NCBI GenBank assembly: GCA_031254675.1
Contig: JAIRTV010000564.1
Coordinates: forward strand, 1-6,752
Length of the DNA stretch: 6,752 nt
Source of the DNA: Planctomycetaceae bacterium
GTDB taxonomy: Bacteria; Planctomycetota; Planctomycetia; Pirellulales; Thermoguttaceae
Direction: 5' to 3'
Shown here: piece after piece, positions 1 to 6,446 of the stretch
How positions within the stretch are numbered: the first letter of the stretch is position 1
Layout: each line of letters opens with the position of its first letter
Position numbers and translations under genes: made by a program
Notes under the pieces: generated by a model
The model's input: the letters and a program-made list of their open reading frames with translations, nothing else
Told to the model about the DNA's origin: nothing
The model's database searches: none

Positions 1-18
1 TGTTTTTTATTCGAGACA

Positions 19-1524
19 ATGAAAATCCGCGATTTATTTGAACATTACGGCGTTTTAGGGAATCCTTTTGCTGAAGAGGATGCTCAAAATGATGTTGTTT
101 TTAAGAGTTCCTGTATTAAGACGTCGTTTCATTCGGCATGGGACAAAATCTACGGCAATCCGGCAGAACCGGCAACATCAGTTGTGTTCGGTGAAAAAGG
201 CTCTGGAAAAACCGCGTTGCGAATCCAAATGATTCGGATGTTGACCGAATACAATACCGATCATCCCAATCTTCGTCCGCTTGTTTTGGATTACTCCGAT
301 TTGAATCCGTTTATTGATCGGTTTCGGCATCGTTTTGCGCAAGGACGGAAAATTCAAAAAGTTCTTGCCCGCTGGGAACTTTGGGATCATCTTGACGCTA
401 TCTTGTCGCTCGGTGTTACCCAACTCATTGACCGTATTCTCGAACCGGCACAAACAACTCATCCCGCCGCCGTCGATCTCAAACCGTTGCCAATCGAAAA
501 ACTAAACCTGCATCAAGTTCGCGATCTACTCTTGTTGGCATCGTGTTACGATACTTCGCGAAGCGAAAATGCCGTAAGCCGTTGGAGTCGTCTGGCAAAA
601 AAATTACACTATCGAACATGGCAATCGCTTGCCTCCAATAATTGGGAAATCACACTCGGTGTTCTCGGAACAATTGCAACCACCGCAATTGCCTTGCAAT
701 GGGCAGGTTCACTCGGTTTCTTGATAAACCAATTGTTTTATGTAACCGTGTTGTTTTTTTGGTCTTTCTTGTTGTGGAAAATGTCGCAACGTTTTATTAA
801 ATCGTGGTCGATTAAACGTTCGCTTCGGGTGTTGCCGCATTTGAAATCGAATCTGTTCAAAATTCTCATGCGTCTGCGCAAAACCGATTTCAACGGTATG
901 CCGTTTCCTGTGTCTGGAAATACGGATCATCGTTATGAAATGCTTGCCAAATTGCTCGGACTTTGCGATGTGTTGGGGTTGAACGGTTTGATTGTTCTCA
1001 TGGATCGCGTGGACGAACCCTATCTCGTCAACGGTTCTGCCGAATTGATGAAACTAATTGTTTGGCCGATTTTCGACAACAAATTACTCAAACATGAACG
1101 AGTTGGTTTGAAATTGTTGTTGCCGAACCAACTACTGGATTTTATGGAACGAGAAAGTAAGGAATTTCACCAACGTGCGCGGTTGGACAAACAGAATCTG
1201 GTTCGGTCACTGGATTGGACGGGCGAATCGCTCTTTGATTTGGCGAACGCCCGATTAACAGCGTGTGCCGCCGACGGCAAATCCCCTGTCATTACGGATT
1301 TTTTTGAAGTGCCGTTGGATCGTCGGCGTTTGGTGGACACCTTCGCCAAACTCAAAGTTCCACGACATCTGTTCAAATTTTTGTACGGACTCTTCGGGCA
1401 ACACGTCAACAAACATACCGATACCGAACCGGTTTGGAAAATTCCTGAAACAGCTTTCGAATCGGCGTTATCGCTTTATCTTCGTGACCGCGACGCCGCC
1501 GAACGAAACCTCGGAGTTGTGTGA
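19..1524 (+). CDS. KAP-like P-loop ATPase with two internal transmembrane segments
   Basis: This 501-residue protein has a clear Walker A motif, GEKGSGKT, at residues 58-65, and a probable Walker B strand, LIVLMDRVDEP, at 324-334 with Asp329 as the likely Mg-coordinating acid. Two hydrophobic stretches, about 210-228 and 233-253, lie between these motifs. Membrane helices inserted inside the nucleotide-binding domain are characteristic of KAP-family NTPases, so I infer a membrane-attached ATPase with its catalytic lobe in the cytoplasm. The N-terminus (residues 11-45, with GNPFAEEDA) precedes the P-loop as a short helical lead-in. The C-terminal 150 residues are helical and charged and match no domain I know. 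ATG at 19 is the first start; only 18 upstream bases are visible, with no strong Shine-Dalgarno. It lies 24 bases before the LuxR-type regulator and is probably co-transcribed with it. The ATPase call is firm; the KAP assignment and any function are less certain. Confidence 0.85.
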   Translation: MKIRDLFEHYGVLGNPFAEEDAQNDVVFKSSCIKTSFHSAWDKIYGNPAEPATSVVFGEKGSGKTALRIQMIRMLTEYNTDHPNLRPLVLDYSDLNPFIDRFRHRFAQGRKIQKVLARWELWDHLDAILSLGVTQLIDRILEPAQTTHPAAVDLKPLPIEKLNLHQVRDLLLLASCYDTSRSENAVSRWSRLAKKLHYRTWQSLASNNWEITLGVLGTIATTAIALQWAGSLGFLINQLFYVTVLFFWSFLLWKMSQRFIKSWSIKRSLRVLPHLKSNLFKILMRLRKTDFNGMPFPVSGNTDHRYEMLAKLLGLCDVLGLNGLIVLMDRVDEPYLVNGSAELMKLIVWPIFDNKLLKHERVGLKLLLPNQLLDFMERESKEFHQRARLDKQNLVRSLDWTGESLFDLANARLTACAADGKSPVITDFFEVPLDRRRLVDTFAKLKVPRHLFKFLYGLFGQHVNKHTDTEPVWKIPETAFESALSLYLRDRDAAERNLGVV

Positions 1525-1548
1525 GGAGTTATGCAAGGAGTTGTGTGA
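1513..1548 (+). repeat. Three tandem 12-base repeat units at a gene junction
   Basis: The units are GGAGTTGTGTGA (1513-1524), GGAGTTATGCAA (1525-1536) and GGAGTTGTGTGA (1537-1548). The first and third are identical; the second shares the first six bases. The first unit carries the last codons and the TGA stop of the ATPase gene. The second carries an ATG (1531) that opens a five-codon mini-ORF. The third carries most of the ribosome-binding site of the regulator and the TGA that closes the mini-ORF directly before the regulator's ATG at 1549. The arrangement suggests slippage expansion that generated the intergenic spacer. Confidence 0.8.
1535..1540 (+). promoter_or_regulatory. Ribosome-binding site of the LuxR-type regulator
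   Basis: AAGGAG sits 8 bases before the ATG at 1549, a good Shine-Dalgarno match at normal spacing. It is the best such site in the window and fixes the regulator start. It falls inside the five-codon mini-ORF (1531-1548), so ribosomes translating that mini-ORF would pass over it and terminate right at the regulator start. Confidence 0.65.
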
Positions 1549-2091
1549 ATGATTCGTGTTTTTCTCGCCGACGAACAACCAGTTCTTTTGGCAGGAATCC
1601 GTTCGTTTTTTAGCGGAACAGAATTTCTCATTGTTGGCGAAGCGGCTAACGGTTTGGATTTGGTTCAGGGAATCGGACGAACTTATCCTCACCTCGTGTT
1701 GGTCGATACAAAACAACTCTCCTTTCAAGGATTTTCAGAAAACCTCTTAACCCACAGCGGAACAAAACAATTACGTTGGGAATTTAAAGTGATCGAATAT
1801 TCCCCGTCACTGAAATCCGCAACAAAATCACGCTTTCTCGAAGAAGTCCGCCGACTATTTTTTCGAGGAAAACGCTACAAATCACACAAAACCCACACGC
1901 TAACGAGACGCGAAACAGAAATACTTGGATTGATTGTTCAAGGATTTTGCAACAAAGAAATCGCTCGTTCTCTTGGTATTTCGCTTGATACTGTCAAAGA
2001 ACATATTCAGAATATTTTGCGGAAAACTTCTCTCGCCGACCGAACACAAGCCGCTCTTTGGGCAATCCGGCAGGAAATCGTTTCATTGTGA
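1549..2091 (+). CDS. LuxR/NarL-type response regulator with shortened receiver domain
   Basis: The 180-residue protein has a receiver-like N-terminus and a canonical LuxR (GerE) helix-turn-helix at about 117-175 (LTRRETEILGLIVQGFCNKE, then a recognition helix around SLDTVKEHIQNIL). In the receiver part the acidic pair is Asp8-Glu9 and the candidate phospho-acceptor is Asp53 (in LVLVDTK). After the fourth strand (about 80-84, KVIEY) the chain runs almost directly into what looks like the last helix (about 95-108, RFLEEVRRLFFRGKRY). The segment that normally holds helix 4, strand 5 and the conserved Lys is missing. NarL-type regulators are usually about 210 residues, which fits an internal loss of some 20-30. 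It should bind DNA as a dimer, but classical phosphorylation switching is doubtful. It is likely translated from the ATPase transcript. The DNA-binding call is firm; no target or partner kinase is visible. Confidence 0.88.
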   Translation: MIRVFLADEQPVLLAGIRSFFSGTEFLIVGEAANGLDLVQGIGRTYPHLVLVDTKQLSFQGFSENLLTHSGTKQLRWEFKVIEYSPSLKSATKSRFLEEVRRLFFRGKRYKSHKTHTLTRRETEILGLIVQGFCNKEIARSLGISLDTVKEHIQNILRKTSLADRTQAALWAIRQEIVSL

Positions 2092-2105
2092 ATTCGCTGC
2101 CAGCC

Positions 2106-2141
2106 TTCTCCAATCAACAAGATTGAATTGTCGGAGGAGAA
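2106..2141 (+). terminator. Weak candidate terminator structure between convergent genes
   Basis: In the 68-base gap between the convergent regulator and protease genes, TTCTCC (2106-2111) pairs with GGAGAA (2136-2141). The enclosed loop contains a small CAATC-AACAA-GATTG hairpin (2111-2125) that shares one base with the outer stem. A short T run (2143-2146) follows. An 11-base palindromic string, AGCGATTCGCT (2148-2158), lies beside it and could fold on either strand. Stems are short and GC-poor, so this is only a candidate. Confidence 0.22.
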
Positions 2142-2159
2142 ATTTTGAGCGATTCGCTT

Positions 2160-3515
2160 TTACAATTCAACCGGACGAACTCCAAGAATAATATCAATTT
2201 TGATTGTTTTGTCGTTTCGGACGATTTCGACGGTTGCTTTTTCCCCTGGTCGCGAAAGAACAACCAAATGAGATAACTGCAATGGATCGTTAATGTCCGT
2301 TTCGTTCCAGCGAAGAATAATATCGCCAATTCTCAGACCGGCGTCGCGTGCCGGTGATTGCGGCAAAAAACCGGTTACGGTCACGCCACGCGGACTGTTC
2401 GCTTGAAGATTGGGAGACGGCGCCATGTACAACCCAAGCCAACCATGTTTCATCTCACCATATTTGAGAATCTCCTCGTACACTTTTTTAGCAAGAAAAC
2501 TCGGAATCGCAAAACCGATTCCCATATTACCGCCGGTTTCAGAAAAAATCGCCGTGTTAATGCCGATCAATTCTCCTTTCAAATTGACCAACGCCCCGCC
2601 GCTGTTGCCGGGGTTGATGGCGGCGTCGGTTTGCAAAAACGCCTGATGAATCCAACGTCGCGACGGAATCGGGTTGTAACGTTCGGTCGCGCTGATAATT
2701 CCTGAGGTTACTGTTTGCTCTAAATTATAAGGGTTGCCAATCGCCACGACTTGATCACCCACTTCGATTTGGCGACTGTCGCCCCAAGTAATCGCGTCAA
2801 GATTGGTTTCCCGAACCTTCAGAATTGCCAAATCTGTCGCCTGATCTTGACCAATCGGTTTCGCCTCAATCACCCGACCATCGTTCAATCGCACCATAAT
2901 TGCCCGCGCATTGGCAACAACATGTTGGTTCGTCAAAATATAACCCTGCGAATCAACAATCACCCCACTACCAACATCCATCCCAATTCCATCTTCGCCA
3001 ATTGTTGCCAGCGTCCGAATACCAACAACACAAGGAGCAACAACCTTCGCTACCCAAGGAATTCGTCGCTCCGGTTCGGGCAATTCCGCTAAGAGTTGAC
3101 GGGCAATCTCGGCTTTCGCACGCTCCGCGCCACGGTTCAACGAATAAACCGTCTCTTCCGCAAGCCAAGGAATGATCAACACCCCCACAAGAAAAATAAG
3201 ACCCAAACTCAAAAACGAAATCCGACGACGATACGGAATCGATGATGGAGACGCCGGCGGTGGCGGAGGAAAAGAACGTCGAAACGTTGTCTGAGAAGAC
3301 AACGGCTCTGAACTAAAAGAAAAATCACGCGACGAAACAGAGGATTGCCGCCAGTATTCCGACGAATCATTCGGGTTCGGTGTCTCAATAAACAACTCAT
3401 TTGGAACCGCTGGCGGTTCAGGCGGCAACGTCGGCGGTTCGTTCGGCAACGCTGTTGGTTCATTCGGTAAAAGTTTGTCGTCAGAGGAATCAGGAGAAAT
3501 GTGTCGATCGTCCAT
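2160..3515 (-). CDS. Membrane-anchored HtrA/DegS-like trypsin-family protease with one PDZ domain
   Basis: The 451-residue protein begins with a proline-rich, probably cytoplasmic segment (residues 1-95), followed by one transmembrane helix (about 99-118). The trypsin-like domain spans roughly 150-350, with the full catalytic triad: His198 in TNQHVV, Asp228 in ATDLAIL and Ser305 in GNSGGAL. A single PDZ domain covers about 357-446 (GWLGLYM, then SPARDAGLRIGDIILRWN). This is the layout of DegS-type HtrA proteases: an inner-membrane anchor with a protease acting outside the cytoplasm in envelope quality control or regulated proteolysis. The family is known; the substrate is not. An ATG at 3653 is also in frame but would overlap the DUF1015 gene by 80 bases and add 46 unlikely residues, so I chose 3515, 58 bases after DUF1015. 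No clear Shine-Dalgarno precedes it. The long proline-rich cytoplasmic tail is unlike DegS. Confidence 0.93.
   Translation of the reverse strand: MDDRHISPDSSDDKLLPNEPTALPNEPPTLPPEPPAVPNELFIETPNPNDSSEYWRQSSVSSRDFSFSSEPLSSQTTFRRSFPPPPPASPSSIPYRRRISFLSLGLIFLVGVLIIPWLAEETVYSLNRGAERAKAEIARQLLAELPEPERRIPWVAKVVAPCVVGIRTLATIGEDGIGMDVGSGVIVDSQGYILTNQHVVANARAIMVRLNDGRVIEAKPIGQDQATDLAILKVRETNLDAITWGDSRQIEVGDQVVAIGNPYNLEQTVTSGIISATERYNPIPSRRWIHQAFLQTDAAINPGNSGGALVNLKGELIGINTAIFSETGGNMGIGFAIPSFLAKKVYEEILKYGEMKHGWLGLYMAPSPNLQANSPRGVTVTGFLPQSPARDAGLRIGDIILRWNETDINDPLQLSHLVVLSRPGEKATVEIVRNDKTIKIDIILGVRPVEL
3387..3470 (-). repeat. Proline-rich heptad repeat encoded in the protease N-terminus
   Basis: Residues 16-43 of the protease are four 21-base units: LPNEPTA, LPNEPPT, LPPEPPA and the diverged VPNELFI. 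The pattern is L/V-P-N/P-E-P-x-x. It precedes the membrane helix, so on the usual topology it faces the cytoplasm and may act as a spacer or a docking segment. The units look like a tandem duplication that has diverged. Confidence 0.7.
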
Positions 3516-3522
3516 AAAAAGG

Positions 3523-3538
3523 AATGTTCTAAATGTTC
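3523..3538 (-). promoter_or_regulatory. Direct GAACATT repeat just upstream of the protease start
   Basis: On the minus strand GAACATT occurs twice, separated by TA, ending 7 bases before the protease start codon (plus-strand AATGTTC at 3523-3529 and 3532-3538). The 9-base period is close to one helical turn, so it could be a protein-binding site. It could equally be chance in an AT-rich gap, and it takes the place where a Shine-Dalgarno would be. Confidence 0.2.
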
Positions 3539-3573
3539 GAGAATCAAAAAAAACAATACGAAACCTCAAAATA

Positions 3574-4878
3574 TTATTCCAACGGATTGAAAACAAATCC
3601 GGCAATAAGTTTCGGGTAAAAATACGTGCTTTTCGCGGGCATTCGGTCTCCAAGAAGACTCAACGACTTAATATGCTCCACTGTTGCCGGCATCACCAAC
3701 GCCGCCAAGGGATAACCTCCGCGATTCAGTTCCGCAACAACTTCGTCAATCAGGTGAACATACGTCGGCTTCGGATAATCTTGCTGCCCAAGAAGCCGCT
3801 CAATAATAAGAGAATGCAACAAACTAACCCCAAGATTTCGCCATTCGGGGTGGTGTTTGGCGGCGGTTTCATTTATTGCGTCGCGTCCGGAAGAAGTAAT
3901 CGTCGTCAACAACCATTTTCCATCCTTCGCCGTGTACAACCCAATCGCATCTTGGCGATTCTCTTTTTCAATGCGTTGCCAAACTTGATACGCCGCTTCC
4001 GGCGTGTCGCCAACCTCTTCCGTCGTGAAACAATTACCAAGTTTGATTTTGAGTTCTTCGCTGGAGAGTTCGGGCAATCCCGAAAACAAACGATGCGTCG
4101 GCAACACACAAAGTCCAGGGTCTTCCATCGCAACACAAACCATCAACACGTAATTCGCCGGATGATCGCTCGTCAACGAACCCATGTCGTCCATCTGCAT
4201 TCGGTAATTGCACGCCGTCTCGTAACGATGATGACCGTCCGCAATAAAAATCGGTTTGGACGCCATCTCCCGAACAACTTCCGCAATCGCTTCGGAATCG
4301 TCAACCACCCACATGCGGTGAACCACGTCAAGATAATCCGTTGCCTCAACAAATGGAAACCGCCCCGAAGCAATCGCCCCATCCAACCCTTGTTGAATCT
4401 TGTTCTCCTCGTCGGGATAAAGACCAAATATCTGGCTAAAATTCATCTTGCACGCTGTTGTCAACATAAGCCGATCAAATTTCGGTGCACTCATTGTCAT
4501 TTCGTGTGGATAAACCATGCCGTAGCCAAACGGAACAGCACGACAAACACACATAAATCCTTTTCGGGTTCGGGTTTGCCCTGCTACGGTGAAACTCTGG
4601 TGATAAACATAAATTGCCGGTTTCGCGTCCCGGACAAGAATTTTTTCCGCTTTCCATTCGGAAAGCGTTCCGGCGGTTCGGGTATAACGATTATTCTCCG
4701 CATCGTCCGTTGGCGAAATCTTATTCAGAATCAGCCTCACTACATTGTGCGAATGCCGCAAATAGAGTTCGTCTTGCAACTTGTCGTCAATCACATCATA
4801 CGGCGGCGCAATAACATCGTTCAAGTTCTGAATCTTTTGGAGATTATAACGATAACCAGAAAAAGGTTTGATTTCCAT
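3574..4878 (-). CDS. DUF1015 family protein
   Basis: The 434-residue protein matches the DUF1015 family over its whole length. The N-terminus carries KPFSGYRY and the conserved APPYDVI (24-30). YPHEMT is at 123-128, the strongly conserved ADGHHRYETA at 213-222, and the terminal KSTYFYPKLIAGFVF at 416-430. No signal peptide or membrane segment is visible, so it is probably cytoplasmic. The clustered His, Asp and Glu residues suggest an enzyme or ligand-binding site, but no reaction has been established for the family to my knowledge. ATG at 4878 gives the expected family N-terminus; there is no obvious Shine-Dalgarno. It lies upstream of the protease on the same strand, 58 bases apart, so the two may share a transcript. 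A 468-codon reading frame runs antisense through it and is a codon-usage shadow. Confidence 0.92.
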   Translation of the reverse strand: MEIKPFSGYRYNLQKIQNLNDVIAPPYDVIDDKLQDELYLRHSHNVVRLILNKISPTDDAENNRYTRTAGTLSEWKAEKILVRDAKPAIYVYHQSFTVAGQTRTRKGFMCVCRAVPFGYGMVYPHEMTMSAPKFDRLMLTTACKMNFSQIFGLYPDEENKIQQGLDGAIASGRFPFVEATDYLDVVHRMWVVDDSEAIAEVVREMASKPIFIADGHHRYETACNYRMQMDDMGSLTSDHPANYVLMVCVAMEDPGLCVLPTHRLFSGLPELSSEELKIKLGNCFTTEEVGDTPEAAYQVWQRIEKENRQDAIGLYTAKDGKWLLTTITSSGRDAINETAAKHHPEWRNLGVSLLHSLIIERLLGQQDYPKPTYVHLIDEVVAELNRGGYPLAALVMPATVEHIKSLSLLGDRMPAKSTYFYPKLIAGFVFNPLE

Positions 4879-4897
4879 TGATATTTACAGTGGGTTG

Positions 4898-5104
4898 CTA
4901 AAGGAAAATTGCCTCGTTATGGAGAAATAAAAAAAGAAAAAACCAAACAATTCCATAACCAACAAAAAGTTGATGATTTGACGCCCAAACCAACATAACG
5001 TTTAAAACATAAAGCACCTCAACAAAAAAATCAAGAGAATAACACCAAGAAATAAACAAGATACCAAGAAAGAATAAACCCTTTTCCTCGCTTAATATTG
5101 ACAA
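4898..5104 (-). CDS. Doubtful small hydrophobic ORF
   Basis: A 68-codon frame starts with TTG and encodes a very hydrophobic peptide with up to two possible membrane helices (about residues 10-38 and 46-62). It sits 19 bases upstream of DUF1015 on the same strand. No ATG start and no Shine-Dalgarno support it. The strand is pyrimidine-rich, which by itself yields Phe, Leu and Val codons, so hydrophobicity is weak evidence. A promoter-like pair overlaps its start. It could be a real small membrane protein, but I think it is more likely non-coding. Confidence 0.15.
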   Translation of the reverse strand: MSILSEEKGLFFLGILFISWCYSLDFFVEVLYVLNVMLVWASNHQLFVGYGIVWFFLFLFLHNEAIFL

Positions 5105-5120
5105 AACACGCTCAACTCAA
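5092..5120 (-). promoter_or_regulatory. Candidate sigma-70-like promoter facing DUF1015
   Basis: On the minus strand, TTGAGT (plus 5115-5120) is followed after 17 bases by TATTAA (plus 5092-5097), each matching the consensus at four of six positions. A perfect TATAAT also lies at plus 5124-5129 but has no good partner upstream. Either would leave a leader of over 200 bases before DUF1015. In AT-rich DNA such matches are frequent, so support is weak. Confidence 0.2.
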
Positions 5121-5225
5121 GCAATTATAAAAATAAACATCAAAACAAAATCCCCCTCACGTTAAGGAACAATTCGAGAAAAAGTCAAAATGTAAATAAC
5201 ACCATACAAAAATTCCACTAAAATA

Positions 5226-5508
5226 TTACCACTTTCTCAAAAAAGAACGCGGAATCATTTGGCGTTTCAACTGTTTGTCGCGATATAAAAATTGTGTTAC
5301 GTTATCATTGTTACCGCAAGTTCGGCTTCTCGACACACTTTGAATGTTGTATTGCCAGACTTAAACATTGTTTCCGCAGTAGTGTGGAAATTATTTGCCC
5401 ATTTCAATTGTTCTTCAAGAGCGTTAAATTGTTTCGTTTTTTTTCGCCGGTTGCGTGATACAAGTTAATTTTCGCTTTGGCAAGAACAAGATGTTTGCGC
5501 ACATACAT
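5226..5508 (-). pseudogene. Remnant of a helical protein gene, broken by at least two frame lesions
   Basis: Three minus-strand frames join into one protein-like sequence. Segment 1 starts at ATG 5508 (MYVRKHLVLAKAKINLYHAT) and reaches an 8-base A run (plus T run 5437-5444). Adding one base there opens segment 2, with ALEEQLKWANNFHTTAETMF and then FKVCREAELAVT. Segment 2 stops at 5297-5299, inside a 14-base duplication bounded by GTAACA (plus TGTTAC at 5295-5300 and 5309-5314). Removing 14 bases continues the frame as QFLYRDKQLKRQMIPRSFLR to the stop at 5226-5228. The result is about 92 residues, charged and helical, with a spaced KSGNTTF turn between helices. That recalls the helical hairpins of TolC-like outer-membrane efflux proteins, but this is a resemblance by eye only. 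An in-frame stop lies shortly upstream of 5508, so the 5' part is probably lost. It lies 45 bases after the leucine-rich-repeat gene on the same strand. Confidence 0.55.
5295..5314 (-). repeat. 14-base duplication scar inside the pseudogene
   Basis: The hexamer TGTTAC (plus strand) occurs at 5295-5300 and again at 5309-5314, a 14-base period. Fourteen is not a multiple of three, so this insertion changes frame, and deleting one period restores a continuous reading frame across it. It is most simply read as a local duplication or slippage event that helped inactivate the gene. Confidence 0.45.
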
Positions 5509-5553
5509 AAAATAACGTGAACGGTTACATCATATTTTTGTCATCGTTCTGAT

Positions 5554-6420
5554 TTAGTCGATAAGCATCCGATCATAGATAGTTTCAACTGGATAAAAGT
5601 ATTCCATTTTACGTAACTCAATTTTAGGATTTAAATTTTCTTTAAGCTGAATTATTGTTAAATCATCAAGATCGTAAACGTTCACCCAAATTTTACGAAT
5701 ACTTTCTTTTGATAATAACGGTAATAAGTCTTCAAATAACCCGGGATAATATGTTACTCGTAAGGTCTGCAAACGAGGAAGGTTTGATAATATATTAAAG
5801 ACATTCTTATCAATTTTACAGTAGTTCAAATCTATGCTTTTTAGTATTTTCCACCCTTCCTTGCCAAAACACTTACCTGAAACACGTGTGTGCGCGACGA
5901 CGAGGTATTGAAGATTAGGCATGTCCCTTAAACTTTCACATCCGATGTCGCTACAGTCAACGGAAAATAAATTCAAATATTTCAAATTACTCATCATTTG
6001 GAGCTTTGTGATACCTAAGTCTGAAATATTTGTACATTCTTTTAATTCAAGCTCATGAACATTTTTCATTTGTACTATAATATCAAGAATTTCATCATTG
6101 ATTTTTGAATTACTTATATTAAGATGAAATGTCTCACGTATTTGAGACAAGTCCTTAAAAAGTGTTTCTTTTATGTTACTTTCTGAACTAATGAAGATTT
6201 GTTGCAATTTACAGTAAGTAAATATAAAACATTTTGGCATCTCTATATCGATATTAGGTTGGGCAAACCATGTATCAATTCCATTTTTTTCAAGATTATA
6301 AAAAATTCTTGTACGAACTGAAAAAAAACCAATAAAAAATAAAAATAAAACAATTATCAAAGACAGTATGGTGAATACGGCAAAAAATTTAACTGACAAT
6401 CTTTTAATATTTGATTTCAT
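5554..6420 (-). CDS. Membrane-anchored leucine-rich-repeat protein
   Basis: The 288-residue protein has a basic N-terminus (KSNIKRLSVK), one transmembrane helix (about 10-33) and a C-terminal domain of leucine-rich repeats (about 95-270). Recognisable units include VHELELKECTNISDLGITKL (121-140), LKYLNLFSVDCSDIGCESL (146-164), LQYLVVAHTRVSG (170-182), LKSIDLNYCKID (193-204) and LQTLRVTYY (217-225). Several carry Cys at the position typical of cysteine-containing repeats. It is probably anchored in the inner membrane with the repeats outside the cytoplasm, as a protein-binding surface; the partner is unknown. ATG codons at 6471 and 6534 are in frame but would put hydrophilic sequence before the anchor, and that DNA lies in a candidate mobile element, so I chose 6420 (weak AGGCG upstream). 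The gene is about 30% GC, well below the left part of the window, suggesting a different origin. Confidence 0.75.
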   Translation of the reverse strand: MKSNIKRLSVKFFAVFTILSLIIVLFLFFIGFFSVRTRIFYNLEKNGIDTWFAQPNIDIEMPKCFIFTYCKLQQIFISSESNIKETLFKDLSQIRETFHLNISNSKINDEILDIIVQMKNVHELELKECTNISDLGITKLQMMSNLKYLNLFSVDCSDIGCESLRDMPNLQYLVVAHTRVSGKCFGKEGWKILKSIDLNYCKIDKNVFNILSNLPRLQTLRVTYYPGLFEDLLPLLSKESIRKIWVNVYDLDDLTIIQLKENLNPKIELRKMEYFYPVETIYDRMLID

Positions 6421-6446
6421 TTTTTCGCCTATTATTACATATAACT

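Larger units (their letters stand above)
4879..5225. other. AT-rich gap with no convincing gene
   Basis: This stretch upstream of DUF1015 is strongly strand-asymmetric: the plus strand is very rich in A and poor in T and G between about 4920 and 5170, with A-runs such as 4928-4934. An imperfect direct repeat, ACCAAGAAATAAAC at 5044-5057 and ACCAAGAAAGAATAAAC at 5063-5079, lies inside. One open frame on the minus strand (4898-5104) is listed separately as doubtful. The gap should contain the DUF1015 promoter. I see no RNA gene. Confidence 0.5.

Noticed and set aside
1265..1552. Plus-strand frame ending in a repeated ELCEELCKELCE peptide
   Set aside because: It overlaps the ATPase gene in another frame; the repeated peptide is only the translation of the 12-base DNA repeats.
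2358..3175. Several plus-strand frames within the protease gene
   Set aside because: They are antisense to the conserved catalytic and PDZ coding sequence and show no family resemblance.
3516..3653. Longer start for the protease at 3653
   Set aside because: It would overlap DUF1015 by 80 bases and add 46 residues with no domain character. ATG 3515 gives a clean gap and a normal architecture.
3475..4881. A 468-codon plus-strand open frame covering the DUF1015 gene
   Set aside because: It is antisense to a well-supported conserved gene over almost exactly the same span, and its product is an Arg/Asn/His-rich sequence of no recognisable family. Codon bias in DUF1015 explains the lack of stops.
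5044..5079. Possible CRISPR-like or satellite array from the repeated ACCAAGAAA strings
   Set aside because: Only two imperfect copies occur, with no regular spacers; this is low-complexity A-rich sequence.
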